DNA of 48,508 nt from a virus. The notes under the pieces are model-generated. The model saw only the letters and a list, made by a program, of their open reading frames with translations, had not been told where the DNA came from and did no database searches. This document shows, piece by piece, positions 23,195 to 31,539 of the stretch. The DNA is taken from the IMG/VR virus record IMGVR_UViG_3300026078_000039, positions 1-48,508 of that record. One strand, written 5' to 3'. The stretch's first letter is position 1; each line of letters opens with the position of its first letter. The translations under genes and the position numbers were made by a program.

Positions 23195-23634
23195 GGGCGG
23201 CTGATCTTGGCCTGGGCGAATTCCAGTGCCGCCTGGGCGAACTTGGCCTGTTGCGCCTCAAGCTTGTCAGAGTTGCGCGTGACCTCGCTTTTCTGGATCG
23301 CGCGCCAGATTTGCCGCTTCCAATAAGGACTGAGCGGAATGCCGCCATTGGCAGAGTTCGGCCAGGATTGCTCGCCGTCGACGCGCAGGCCGAGATTTCC
23401 TTGACCGTTCGATATCCAGATCGACACGCCGGTAGAATGCCAGACGCGGCACATGTCCGACTGCCAGCCATCATGCTCGAGCAGCTGCAGCACCATGCGG
23501 CAGACGGCTGCCTCAGGGGCGGATTGCGACTGCAGAGCATAGACGAACGCCTCAGCCGACCGCCACCAGAAGGGCAGCGTGACGAAGGCCAGCCCCGCGA
23601 ACACGACCAAGGCTCCCACAACAACGTCAACCAT
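23191..23634 (-). CDS. Membrane-anchored hypothetical protein
   Basis: 147 aa from the ATG at 23634. The first 25 residues (VVVGALVVFAGLAFVTLPFWW) are a membrane span; the rest is a soluble domain with WQSDMCRVWHSTGVSIWISNG, then a C-terminal helix rich in Ala/Gln/Lys. The downstream gene is coupled by ATGA. Function unknown. Confidence 0.6.
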   Translation of the reverse strand: MVDVVVGALVVFAGLAFVTLPFWWRSAEAFVYALQSQSAPEAAVCRMVLQLLEHDGWQSDMCRVWHSTGVSIWISNGQGNLGLRVDGEQSWPNSANGGIPLSPYWKRQIWRAIQKSEVTRNSDKLEAQQAKFAQAALEFAQAKISRP

Positions 23635-23821
23635 GCCCGCGCTCCCCATGCACCGCCACCGCCAGCGTGATCAGGAGTTCGCGGTCGAGTTCAGTGCGAA
23701 GCCACGCCGGGTTGATCAGCACGATCCCATGCGTGTGCCAGGCGGCCTTTGCGTGCCGGCGTGCGTCTTCCGGGTCGGGCTCGCGATGGACCGGTAGCGA
23801 GGCTAGTTGGGAGCGGATCAT
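23627..23821 (-). CDS. Hypothetical small protein
   Basis: 64 aa (MIRSQLASLPVHREPDPEDARR...), overlapping both the zinc-ribbon gene before it and the membrane protein after it by a few bases. ARRHAKAAWHTHGIVLINPAWL is the most distinct part. No family recognised. Confidence 0.5.
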   Translation of the reverse strand: MIRSQLASLPVHREPDPEDARRHAKAAWHTHGIVLINPAWLRTELDRELLITLAVAVHGERGHG

Positions 23822-24111
23822 GGCTCCCGGTCCTCAATCCAGCACTCATCGACCAAACAGCGGCGACAACGCTGCGGCTGCCGTTGCCCCTCGGTCGGGC
23901 GCCAAAGCCTCCGCCATGTTTCAGCCAGATCGGCTGTCCATGCGAAAAAGCCGCCGCAATTTTGGCAGACGTCAGTATCCGCCTCTTCGTCCTCACCCTG
24001 CGGATCGTAATCGTCCCAATGGCAGCGGCACGGATCATGGCCGCAGCCTTCGCAGACCCACTTGCCGCCAATGAGGATGCTCCCGTCGCGGGTATCGTAT
24101 TCCTTACTCAC
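23818..24111 (-). CDS. Zinc-ribbon protein
   Basis: 97 aa from a GTG at 24111 overlapping the previous stop (GTGA). It carries CEGCGHDPCRC near residue 19, CQNCGG near 48 and CRRCLVDEC near 84, enough Cys for two zinc sites. Family and function unknown; such small zinc proteins are common in phage early operons. Confidence 0.6.
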   Translation of the reverse strand: MSKEYDTRDGSILIGGKWVCEGCGHDPCRCHWDDYDPQGEDEEADTDVCQNCGGFFAWTADLAETWRRLWRPTEGQRQPQRCRRCLVDECWIEDREP

Positions 24112-24380
24112 AACACCTGCTCCCCAACCCGCTCGCCCAGATCGGCCAGCGCTTGGCGGCGTTCGGCGTCGGTGAGCGGGTTGATCTTGCGGAAGAATGC
24201 CGCGAGCGCAGGATGCGGTACCTCGCCAAGGAACAGGTAAGCGTCTCCGTTCCAAAGTTCGGTACCGGTGACCAGGTATACGCCGCCGCGCCGGGGTGCC
24301 TTTAACGGATCCGCCCCGAACAGCGCCTTGAAGCTGGACGAGACGCAAAGCGCCAAGTCGCCCTTCGCCCAGCCGCTCAC
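24108..24380 (-). CDS. Hypothetical protein
   Basis: 90 aa from a GTG at 24380 that overlaps the stop of the iteron-bearing frame (GTGA). Beta-rich first half (RGGVYLVTGTELWNGDAYLFLGEV) and helical end (PLTDAERRQALADLGERVG). Not recognised. Confidence 0.55.
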   Translation of the reverse strand: MSGWAKGDLALCVSSSFKALFGADPLKAPRRGGVYLVTGTELWNGDAYLFLGEVPHPALAAFFRKINPLTDAERRQALADLGERVGEQVL

Positions 24381-24724
24381 GACCCCACCTGCACATTCCC
24401 ACAGATCAGGCCCCGGGCGCGCGTGGGTCGCGTGGGTGACGGATGGGGTGTGTTTCCACCTCCTCGCGCCCGCACGTATTCTTTCTGCTGGGCCCCTTTT
24501 TTACTCTTTCTATCTATATAGGATAAAAGGTGGAAACATTGGACGTAAGTGATTGATCCTGTTTCCGTTTCCACCTCTGTTTCCACCTCCATTTTAGGTG
24601 GAAACAAGGTGGAAACACGAGAGGTGGAAACACGATTTCGACGATTTTCGGCTCGGTGTTGCCACCTGGAGGTGGAAACATTTGAGGTGGAAACGGGGTG
24701 GAAACAGGCAGGTGGAAACATCAT
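24377..24724 (-). CDS. Translationally coupled frame carrying the iterons
   Basis: 115 codons without a stop from the ATG at 24724. This ATG overlaps the VirE-helicase stop (ATGA), has GGAGG 7 nt upstream, and the frame's own stop overlaps the next start (GTGA): the same coupling used by its neighbours. The peptide repeats VSTS and VETE units because the 10-bp iterons are read in both orientations. It may be a real protein, a former initiator-like gene remodelled into an origin, or just an open spacer. Lambda O, with its origin inside the gene, is a known parallel. Confidence 0.45.
   Translation of the reverse strand: MMFPPACFHPVSTSNVSTSRWQHRAENRRNRVSTSRVSTLFPPKMEVETEVETETGSITYVQCFHLLSYIDRKSKKGAQQKEYVRARGGGNTPHPSPTRPTRARGLICGNVQVGS
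24451..24720. repeat. Twelve GGTGGAAACA iterons, probable replication origin
   Basis: Nine exact and three 9/10 copies. Read as GGTGGAAACA at 24529, 24597, 24608, 24623, 24671, 24686 (one mismatch), 24697 and 24711; in the opposite orientation at 24451, 24566 (one mismatch), 24578 and 24657 (one mismatch). Successive starts in the dense parts are 11, 15, 15, 11 and 14 bp apart, roughly one helical turn. An AT-rich stretch (TTTTTTACTCTTTCTATCTATATAGG) lies at 24499-24522. Iterons, an AT-rich unwinding segment and an adjacent helicase gene together point to an origin. Confidence 0.75.
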
Positions 24725-25914
24725 TTGCGCCTCCAGATTTTACGGGTCCGGTCGCCGACGCGGACCTCGACGCGCTCGAAGCCGATGGCCTTCAGAGCGG
24801 CGGCGGCACGCATCTGCGCCCGCTTGTCTTTCCGCTCGTGGGGGATCCCGAGCAGGCTCAGCGCCTCGTCAGTGGTGAGTTCTGACATGTTCCGGCCGCT
24901 GTCGGATTCGACGACGATCTTCTTTCGGAGCGGCTCAGCCCACGCATCCTCTTCCTCGCGCTCGGTCTGCGCGGTGCGCGCCGCATCCTCTTCTTCTGGC
25001 TCCAGCCACCAGCGTTCGCCGGCGCGGTAGCGGTGGACGGCCTCGGCCCAGAGCTGGTCACGGTGCAGGCGGATACCGTCCATGTCGATCGTGGTGACGG
25101 TGACGGGCCAGTAGCGGCGGTTGCCGGTGCTGTCGGTCAGGTATCCGGTCGCCTCGGGGTTGACGGTACCGAAGAAGACGCAGCGCCTGGGGTGCGTGCT
25201 GGCCATCTTGGCATAGGGAAGGACGACCTTGTCCTTGCGCATGCTGATGAGGCCTTTGACGCTGGCATGATGGCTGCGGGCGATAGCGACGAACTCGGCG
25301 AGCTCGACGACCCATGCGCCCATCATGGCCATGACCATCTTGTTGTGCTGGTCGAACAGGCTGACCGATTCAGCGGTGTATTCCTCGCCGAACAGCGCAG
25401 CGATAGCCGACGATTTCTTGATGCCCTGCTCGCCTTCTATGACGAGGACGGTGTCAACCTTGCAGCCCGGATCCAGTGCGCGCGCGACGGCGCTGATCAT
25501 GACCTTGGGGCTGACGCTGCGGACGAAAGGCGTGTCGGGAGCGCCGAGCAGCCGGATCATCCAGCGCTCAATCCTGGGCGTGCCGTCCCATTCAAGGCGC
25601 GTCAGATAGTCGCCGATCGGATTATACGCGTTCTCGCGCGCGACCCTGTTGACCGCGGCGGCCACGTCCTTGTCCGGCGGCGGGAATCCCTCGCGCTCGA
25701 GCAGTAGCCGGATATCGACCAGGTCCACGTCCTCGATCGGCTTTCCGCGCCATTCGGGCTGATAGCTTAACTCGTTGAAGCGCAATTCCTTGCCGAGACA
25801 GGGCAGGTTGCGCAGATGGAAAATCAGATTGGTCAGGTTGCGCTTGACCTGGCCGTTGTCGCCCTTCTGGAGCTGGTGCTTCCAGGCGTTCAGGGGAATT
25901 GCTGCTTCTGCCAC
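24721..25914 (-). CDS. VirE-family (SF3-like) replicative helicase
   Basis: 397 aa starting with GTG directly after the previous stop (TAAGTG). Residues ~95-330 match the virulence-associated-E/phage helicase family: WDGTPRIERWMIRLLGA, Walker A GEQGIKKS at 161-168, Walker B-type GAWVVELAEF, and FFGTVNPEATGYLTDSTGNRRYWPV as sensor region. In phages and mobile elements these proteins unwind DNA at the origin, often with a primase encoded next door. The C-terminal 80 residues are charged and probably bind DNA. The iterons start right after its stop. Confidence 0.85.
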   Translation of the reverse strand: MAEAAIPLNAWKHQLQKGDNGQVKRNLTNLIFHLRNLPCLGKELRFNELSYQPEWRGKPIEDVDLVDIRLLLEREGFPPPDKDVAAAVNRVARENAYNPIGDYLTRLEWDGTPRIERWMIRLLGAPDTPFVRSVSPKVMISAVARALDPGCKVDTVLVIEGEQGIKKSSAIAALFGEEYTAESVSLFDQHNKMVMAMMGAWVVELAEFVAIARSHHASVKGLISMRKDKVVLPYAKMASTHPRRCVFFGTVNPEATGYLTDSTGNRRYWPVTVTTIDMDGIRLHRDQLWAEAVHRYRAGERWWLEPEEEDAARTAQTEREEEDAWAEPLRKKIVVESDSGRNMSELTTDEALSLLGIPHERKDKRAQMRAAAALKAIGFERVEVRVGDRTRKIWRRK

Positions 25915-26577
25915 TTATGCCGCCTCCACGCGGGGCAAGCGCGCAGAGCGAAAGATCGCGCGATTGAGTTTCTGGGGATCGATGCCGGGCCCTGCGACGA
26001 TGACCGTCGCCTGAAGGCCAAGCCAGTCGAGCTTGTTGATGTCGCCGATCGCGAGCGCGCCGGGAATGTCGCTGTCCGCGGGTTCGACCGGGACGATATG
26101 GCGATTGAGGCGCGCGGCCGTGATGGCCTCAGCGGTCGTCGCGCGCTTGTCGGCCCATGCGCGGAAGAAGGCGAAACCCTCGCCATAGACCATGATGCGC
26201 GCGGTCGAGTCGTCGGGAGCGATCAGGTCGGGCGCGAGGCTGGGCTGGCCGAGCATGCGTAGCGCGCCGGTCCTGGGATTCCATAGGACGACATCGCGGA
26301 TTTGGGTGTGATCCCATGCGAGCAGGCGCTTGACGTCGAAGCACGGCGGGGCACCGATGACGCCGGCGATCCAGGTTTCATCCTCTGCGGTGTTGAGGAT
26401 GCGAAAGGCGGATGTCGCGTAGCCGGCAAAGCGGTCGGATGGCTCGATTTTGAGTGCGCGCCAGATCGATGCGCGGCCGCGCGCATAGGGGGTTGCCGAC
26501 CATGCGCGCGCGGGATGCGCCAGCCAGTCGCGGGCATAGGCGGACAAGTCGATGTCGACTGGGGCGTGGACCGTCAT
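25915..26577 (-). CDS. Primase-region (Toprim-like?) protein
   Basis: 220 aa immediately upstream of the VirE helicase, where such phages often encode a primase. The phrases VYGEGFAFFRAWADKRA, VPVEPADSDIPGALAIGD and ATVIVAGPGIDPQKLNRAIF are consistent with a degenerate Toprim or a primase-associated fold, but I cannot identify a complete catalytic motif. The call rests mainly on neighbours. Start ATG overlaps the VRR-NUC stop. Confidence 0.45.
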   Translation of the reverse strand: MTVHAPVDIDLSAYARDWLAHPARAWSATPYARGRASIWRALKIEPSDRFAGYATSAFRILNTAEDETWIAGVIGAPPCFDVKRLLAWDHTQIRDVVLWNPRTGALRMLGQPSLAPDLIAPDDSTARIMVYGEGFAFFRAWADKRATTAEAITAARLNRHIVPVEPADSDIPGALAIGDINKLDWLGLQATVIVAGPGIDPQKLNRAIFRSARLPRVEAA

Positions 26578-26927
26578 GCGAGGCCCTCCAGGCGAAGGGC
26601 GTTCAGCACGTCATCGACCGAGCGCGCTTCAATATGCAGTGCGCCGGCCGTTACCGCTGCGGTGGCGAAGTCTTTCTGGTTCTGCTGGAGCCGCCCAGTG
26701 CCGGTCTTGGCCTCGACGACGACAGCGCGCGATTTGATGATGCTCAGAATATCGGTGCTGCCGGGCAGCCCGAACCGGATCGGCCGAGCATTGTGGAGCA
26801 CGATATTCCCGTTCGGCATCTTGCCGACGAGCTTCCCGCTCCAGCCCTGACCGGTACGGTTTTCCCAGGCGAGGCCGAGCGGGCTGATCTCAAGCAGGAT
26901 CGCGCGGACGAGGTCGGAGTGCGTCAT
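26574..26927 (-). CDS. VRR-NUC domain nuclease
   Basis: 117 aa, a stand-alone VRR-NUC (PD-(D/E)xK superfamily) enzyme. Asp59 in GLPGSTDIL, Glu72-x-Lys74 in VVVEAKTGTGRLQQNQ, with the Gln typical of the family. In phages such proteins resolve branched DNA or help replication; exact substrate unknown. It is coupled to helicase genes on both sides by ATGA overlaps. Confidence 0.8.
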   Translation of the reverse strand: MTHSDLVRAILLEISPLGLAWENRTGQGWSGKLVGKMPNGNIVLHNARPIRFGLPGSTDILSIIKSRAVVVEAKTGTGRLQQNQKDFATAAVTAGALHIEARSVDDVLNALRLEGLA

Positions 26928-28039
26928 ACGACCACCGTCACGCGCTCGGCTGCGCGCGTTACCGCCGTATAGAGCCAGTTGCTGCGCGATTCTCGAAATG
27001 CGCCGCTTTCGTCGAAAACGATCACGTCATCCCATTGTGAGCCCTGCGATTTGTGGCAGGTGATCGCCCATCCAAAGGTGAATTCGTCGTAACGGCGGCG
27101 CTCGCGCCAATCGAGAGTGTGCTCACTGCCGTTGAAAAATTCCTCCGCAACTTCCAGCGTCAGCGGGTCGCGTGTTTCGTCCAGCGAATTGGCCTCGATC
27201 GCGAAACAACGGAATTTGTCGCCCACCTTGTTAGCCTCCCACATCGCGCCATTGAACAGTTGCTTGTCGCGCTTGTTTTTGAGGCAGATCAGGCGGTCGC
27301 CAGTCGTAGGGTGCCACGGCTCGGCCTGACCGATGAGGCCCTTGAGCGCGCGGATTCGCCGATTGTATGCTGTGCGCGTGCGATTAAGGCCGCAGAGCAA
27401 TTGATCGGCGCCGAGCACGAGATCGCGCAGTTCGTCTTGCCCGATGTCGCTGCACCCGACGACCTTACTGTCGCCGTAGGTGCCCCGCTGAAGTCTGCCG
27501 CCTTCACGGATTTCCATGCTCATGCGAATGATCGGGTTGTCCCGCGCTTGGCGGTGAACCTCGGTCAACATGATGTCAGGCGCGCAGTTGATGAAGAAAC
27601 CTTCATCCTTGACCGGCGGGAGCTGCGCTGGGTCTCCTAAAACCAGAATGCGCTTGCCGAAACTGAGTAGATCGCGGGCCAAATCTTCGCCGACCATAGA
27701 TACCTCGTCGACGATGAGCAGCGCAGCGTCGACGAGGTCGCTATCCGGATTGAGGATGAAGCTGGCCTCGCCGGTCCGCTCGTTTACATCTACCTTGTAG
27801 ATCAGGCTGTGAATCGTCGACGCGTCCTCGCACCCCTTCTTGCGCAGCACGAGCGACGCCTTGCCGGTGAACGTCGCGTAGAGGACTCGGCCCTTGACCA
27901 ACTTGGCCAGTTCCTTGGCGAGGGTTGTCTTGCCGGTGCCCGCATAACCGAACAGCCGGAAAACCTGCTTCGCCGAGCGATCGCCAAGCCATGCACGTAC
28001 AGCGGCGATTGCCTGCTCCTGTTGAGGCGACCAGGTCAT
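26924..28039 (-). CDS. SF1 helicase (RecD/Dda-like)
   Basis: 371 aa from the ATG at 28039 (overlaps the previous stop). Motif I GYAGTGKT at 31-38, motif II LIVDEVSM near 107, motif III GDPAQLPPV, and motif VI-like region ITCHKSQGSQWDDVIVF...WLYTAVTRAAE. This is the 5'-3' SF1B group as in T4 Dda and RecD. Likely to clear proteins from the fork or assist origin opening. Confidence 0.9.
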   Translation of the reverse strand: MTWSPQQEQAIAAVRAWLGDRSAKQVFRLFGYAGTGKTTLAKELAKLVKGRVLYATFTGKASLVLRKKGCEDASTIHSLIYKVDVNERTGEASFILNPDSDLVDAALLIVDEVSMVGEDLARDLLSFGKRILVLGDPAQLPPVKDEGFFINCAPDIMLTEVHRQARDNPIIRMSMEIREGGRLQRGTYGDSKVVGCSDIGQDELRDLVLGADQLLCGLNRTRTAYNRRIRALKGLIGQAEPWHPTTGDRLICLKNKRDKQLFNGAMWEANKVGDKFRCFAIEANSLDETRDPLTLEVAEEFFNGSEHTLDWRERRRYDEFTFGWAITCHKSQGSQWDDVIVFDESGAFRESRSNWLYTAVTRAAERVTVVV

Positions 28040-29439
28040 GCCCGCGCCCCGTATCCAAAGCGCGATCGCGCACCTTCGCGGGCACCAAAATAGTTTCGGG
28101 CCCACCCGGCGGGGTTCTTGTAACCGCGCTTGATCCCGATCTGGATCAGTTCCTCGATAGACCCGGCCTGCCGCTCCTCACGTTTGCGCGCGGCGCGAAT
28201 GACCGCGGGATCGACCTCGGCGAGGACACCTTCCTTTTCCTCGACGCCGCGGCCCGCAGTGGGCGGCGCATAGCCGCAGCCAGGGCAGGCCGGGGCCGGC
28301 CGATAGACCCGGAAGCATTTCGTGCATTGGCGCACGGAAATTTCATTCTCGTCGCCGGCCTTCTTCTTGCGCTTTTCCCGATCGGCGAGCGTCCACTCGC
28401 GGTCGTCGTCGGGCAGGCCATGGCGCAGGCTGTTCCCGGCGTGATCGAGCAGAATCGCCTCTGATTTGCCAGGCGATGGCCGAAGTGCGCGACCAACCTG
28501 CTGGAGGTGCAGGGAAAGAGACTGTGTCGGGCGCAGCAGGATCGCGGCCTCGATTGCGGGGACGTCGAAGCCCTCGCCGAGCAGGTCGGCGTTGGAAAGG
28601 ACCAGCGTCTGCCCGGCGACGAACCGCGCGATGATCGCATCGCGCTGGCCGTGGTCCATCTGGCCGTCGACATGTTCGGCAGTAATGCCGGACTGGTTGA
28701 ACTGGTCGACGACGTGCTGGCTGTGCTCGATTGAGCAGGCAAAGGCGACCGCGCGCCGGCCGTGGGCAAGCGATCGATAATGCTGGACCGCGTCACCGGT
28801 AATCGACGGCTTGTCCATGACGGTCGAAAGGTCGCGGGCCTTGAAGTCGCCCATCTGGGTAGCGACCGACGATGTGTCGGGCGTCGATGGTGCGAACAGG
28901 CGGTAGCGGCTCAGCGAACCCTGCTCCATCAGCTCGGCGACGGCTGGACCTTGGATCATTGTCTCGAACCAGTTGCCGAGGCCCTTGCCGTCGAGGCGCC
29001 ATGGTGTCGCGGTGAGGCCGACAACCTTTGCATCAGGATAGGCGTCGAAGATCGCCTGCCATTGGGCGGCGCCGAGATGGTGTGCTTCGTCGAAGACGAT
29101 CAGGTCTGGAGGCGGGAGCCGGTCGAGGCGGCGCGCGACGGTTTGGACTGAGCCTATCTGGACGCGCTGGCGCGGATCCGACGACCGGCCGCCCGAGATG
29201 AATCCATGTTCGATCCCGATCTCGTGGAATGTCTTGCTCGCTTGGTTGAGAAGTTCGCGCCGATGCACGAGCCACCAGCAGCAAAGGCCGCGGTTCGACG
29301 ACCCTTGCACCATGAAGCTTCCGAGGACGGTCTTGCCGCCGCCGGTGGGCAGCTGAATAAGCGCGGTGCGCAGGCCGGACCGGAATGCGTTGCGCGCGCC
29401 GTCGACGATCGTCTGCTGGTAGGGGCGAAGCTCGGTCAT
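28036..29439 (-). CDS. SF2 DEAH-box helicase
   Basis: 467 aa. Walker A PTGGGKT at 31-37, DEAH at 117-120, TAT motif VGLTATPWR, and motif VI QQVGRALRPSPGK. A C-terminal zinc ribbon (CTKCFRVYRPAPACPGC) follows near residue 375. Belongs to the phage group related to RadD/YejH-type SF2 helicases. It opens a block of overlapping replication genes (helicase, helicase, VRR-NUC, primase-region, VirE). Confidence 0.9.
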   Translation of the reverse strand: MTELRPYQQTIVDGARNAFRSGLRTALIQLPTGGGKTVLGSFMVQGSSNRGLCCWWLVHRRELLNQASKTFHEIGIEHGFISGGRSSDPRQRVQIGSVQTVARRLDRLPPPDLIVFDEAHHLGAAQWQAIFDAYPDAKVVGLTATPWRLDGKGLGNWFETMIQGPAVAELMEQGSLSRYRLFAPSTPDTSSVATQMGDFKARDLSTVMDKPSITGDAVQHYRSLAHGRRAVAFACSIEHSQHVVDQFNQSGITAEHVDGQMDHGQRDAIIARFVAGQTLVLSNADLLGEGFDVPAIEAAILLRPTQSLSLHLQQVGRALRPSPGKSEAILLDHAGNSLRHGLPDDDREWTLADREKRKKKAGDENEISVRQCTKCFRVYRPAPACPGCGYAPPTAGRGVEEKEGVLAEVDPAVIRAARKREERQAGSIEELIQIGIKRGYKNPAGWARNYFGAREGARSRFGYGARA

Positions 29440-29630
29440 GCCTGGCCTCCTTCCGAGCGACGGCGGTTGGCCTGCGCGGCGACCAGGAGCGTTTCAGCCT
29501 CTCGGCGCTCCACGCCGGGCCGGAATGCCATGATGGCGTTGACCGTCATGGCGAACAGTCGATCGCTCGGCATACCGGTCAGCTTGTCTTTGAGGCGCTG
29601 GGCGGCCGCGGGGTCGGGACGGCGGCGCAT
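29436..29630 (-). CDS. Hypothetical small basic protein
   Basis: 64 aa from the ATG at 29630 that overlaps the previous stop (TGATG). Arg-rich at both ends (MRRRPDPAAAQRLKDKL, AQANRRRSEGG). Coupled to the SF2 helicase by ATGA. No function recognised. Confidence 0.55.
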   Translation of the reverse strand: MRRRPDPAAAQRLKDKLTGMPSDRLFAMTVNAIMAFRPGVERREAETLLVAAQANRRRSEGGQA

Positions 29631-30178
29631 CAATACGCCTCCCTGAGATCGCGCTCATGCTTGAGCTGCATCTGCAGCGCATTACTCGCGACCTCGCGCT
29701 TGCCGTGCTCCACCGTGCCGGCAATTTCGGCTTCGACGATCTTGCGCGCTTCGGCGGCGGGGATCAGCTTCGACCGGACCAGACGCCGGTATTCGTCGCG
29801 CATCTCGGGCGGGCACCATGCCAGCCGCGTTTCCGACGTTTTGCGGCCTGCCTTGCTCCTGGCTTCCGGCCCGTGCGCCTTGGCTTGGATTTCGGGACGA
29901 CTGAGGTGGTCACGGAACTGTCGGCGTCCATGCTCGCGTTTGCGTTCGACGAAGGCTGGGTCTTCCAGTTTCGCGGTCATGGTCTTGCGCAGTCGTTCGC
30001 GATGCTCCTCGACATAGGCTGGGTCGCTGAACAGGGTGGCAATCCCAGCCCGGCGCCGCGCTTCCATTTCAGGATCCGACTGGACGCGCATGATCGAGCA
30101 GCGCCGGCAGTGCGTCGTCGGCTTGGCAGCGGCGCAGGCGCCGGGGTTTTGGCAATGGGGGCGCTGGAGGCTGGTCAT
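29630..30178 (-). CDS. Hypothetical charged protein with N-terminal Cys cluster
   Basis: 182 aa. N-terminal CQNPGACAAAK...HCRRC is a likely zinc site. The middle repeats a unit around DPAYVEEHRERLRK and DPAFVERKREHGRRQF, which resembles NUMOD-type DNA-binding repeats, but no nuclease motif is present. ATG overlaps the methyltransferase stop. Confidence 0.55.
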   Translation of the reverse strand: MTSLQRPHCQNPGACAAAKPTTHCRRCSIMRVQSDPEMEARRRAGIATLFSDPAYVEEHRERLRKTMTAKLEDPAFVERKREHGRRQFRDHLSRPEIQAKAHGPEARSKAGRKTSETRLAWCPPEMRDEYRRLVRSKLIPAAEARKIVEAEIAGTVEHGKREVASNALQMQLKHERDLREAY

Positions 30179-30918
30179 GCCGCGATCGCCTCCAAAAGAG
30201 GCGCGGGCATAGGCTCGGCGTCAGCCTTACGCGGGTCTGCGGCATGATCGAGCCAGTCGAGCCAGTGCAGCGCCGGCGCGCCAACATGTCCATGCTCCCA
30301 GACGAACCAGGCGAAGGCGATTACGCCATGGCCGTCACCGGCCTCGGACAACCTTCCGCGCTGCATCGGGACGCGCCGCGACATGATGTAGACGCGCGCC
30401 AATGGCGTGGTCGGAAACCAGGGCCCGCGGTCGAGCGTCTCTAAAAATGCGAGGCGCAGGAACATGGCGACCTTGCCCGTGGTCAACTCGAGCGCCTTGT
30501 CGACGAACTCCCGGGCCATCCCGAACGGCGGGTTGGTGACGATGTTGGGCGCGCGCGGCGTCCATTCCATCAGGAAGTCGACCTTGGATTCGCAGAAGCC
30601 GCGGTCGACAAGATCGGTGCTGATGACCTCGTACCCGGCATCGATCAGCACGCGCGACATGTCGCCTTCGCCCGCCGCGCATTCCCAGATCGGGCCATCA
30701 AACTTCTCGACGGCCAGCAACGCGTGCGTCGCGCCGGGCCAAGTCGGATAGAAGTCGTCCTTCTCCCGGTTTTCGTGGTCGACCGTCTGCGCAGCTGAAT
30801 AGGCTTTGCCGTTCATGGCCGACGGCTGTGCGGTACCGGGCTGCACAGCGTTACCGCCGTCAGAGCGCACACTTTTCCCCGCGCCGGAATCGTCCGACAC
30901 GACCACTTGACCAGCCAT
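30175..30918 (-). CDS. SAM-dependent DNA methyltransferase (N6-adenine type)
   Basis: 247 aa. Cofactor motif WECAAGEGDMSRVL at 78-91 and catalytic motif NPPF at 129-132 (IVTNPPFGMA) are the pair seen in amino-methyltransferases acting on adenine. The N-terminal ~50 residues are low complexity. Likely protects phage DNA from host restriction or marks it for replication control; the target site cannot be read from sequence. GGAG lies 8 nt before the ATG. Confidence 0.75.
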   Translation of the reverse strand: MAGQVVVSDDSGAGKSVRSDGGNAVQPGTAQPSAMNGKAYSAAQTVDHENREKDDFYPTWPGATHALLAVEKFDGPIWECAAGEGDMSRVLIDAGYEVISTDLVDRGFCESKVDFLMEWTPRAPNIVTNPPFGMAREFVDKALELTTGKVAMFLRLAFLETLDRGPWFPTTPLARVYIMSRRVPMQRGRLSEAGDGHGVIAFAWFVWEHGHVGAPALHWLDWLDHAADPRKADAEPMPAPLLEAIAA

Positions 30919-30961
30919 TGTCTTCTCCGCCGGAACCCCCCGGCTCTTTCAGTTCAGTTCG

Positions 30962-31390
30962 TCAGGCGACGGCGTTTTCGAGCCGGGCATTTGCCCTGCG
31001 CTTGAGCCGTCGTTTGGGACTTCGATTGCCGAGAGCGGCGATGCTGCGCATGTGCGCGGCTTTGCGGGCGGCAGCCTCTTCGCGCTCCTTGCGGATGCGG
31101 CGCAGTTCGAGGCTGACCTTGGTGTATTTCCCGGCCCATCGTCCGCACGCCGCCTGCGTTTCGAGCAATCGCTCCTGCAGGTCTTCGATGTTGGCCAGCG
31201 CGTCGTTCGCGAGTTCACGCCAATGGGCGCCCTCGGTTTCCTCGTTGCGCAGCGCCTCGACCGCATCGTCGCGCTCGGCCCGCAGCTTCCGCACCGCGAA
31301 ATGCCCGCGCAGCGCGCCGGCCACACCGATCAGCGCCAGGCCGCCCGCCGCGCAGTCGATCACGAACATGGTGGTGATGGTGTCCATCAT
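30962..31390 (-). CDS. Membrane-anchored coiled-coil protein
   Basis: 142 aa from the ATG at 31390, with GGAG upstream and an ATGA overlap. One N-terminal membrane span (MFVIDCAAGGLALIGVAGAL), then a heptad-rich helix to residue ~110, then a very basic tail (SPKRRLKRRANARL). Shape recalls spanin-like or phage membrane tether proteins, but it is far from the lysis genes. Function unknown. Confidence 0.6.
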   Translation of the reverse strand: MMDTITTMFVIDCAAGGLALIGVAGALRGHFAVRKLRAERDDAVEALRNEETEGAHWRELANDALANIEDLQERLLETQAACGRWAGKYTKVSLELRRIRKEREEAAARKAAHMRSIAALGNRSPKRRLKRRANARLENAVA

Positions 31391-31539
31391 GCGCTCCTCA
31401 GGCGAAGAGCGGTAAGAGCCGCGTTCAGGCCCGCTGCAGATCCAACAAGCGCGGCCAGGATCGGATGGCCAACCGACAGTTCCCATATGGCGCACATCGC
31501 GCACCACCCGACGGCGATACCGCTAAAAAAGTTGAGCAT
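31387..31539 (-). CDS. Small membrane protein
   Basis: 50 aa (MLNFFSGIAVGWCAMCAIWEL, then LAALVGSAAGLNAALTAL): two hydrophobic helices. Overlaps both neighbours (TGATG at the start, ATGA at the end). Unknown function. Confidence 0.55.
   Translation of the reverse strand: MLNFFSGIAVGWCAMCAIWELSVGHPILAALVGSAAGLNAALTALRLRSA

Noticed and set aside
24451-24720. CRISPR array interpretation of the repeats
   Set aside because: The unit is 10 bp, occurs in both orientations, with irregular 1-68 nt gaps; no cas genes are present.
24598-24885. Plus-strand frame with METRWKHERWKH repeats
   Set aside because: The peptide only mirrors the iterons, with no ribosome site or coupling on this strand.
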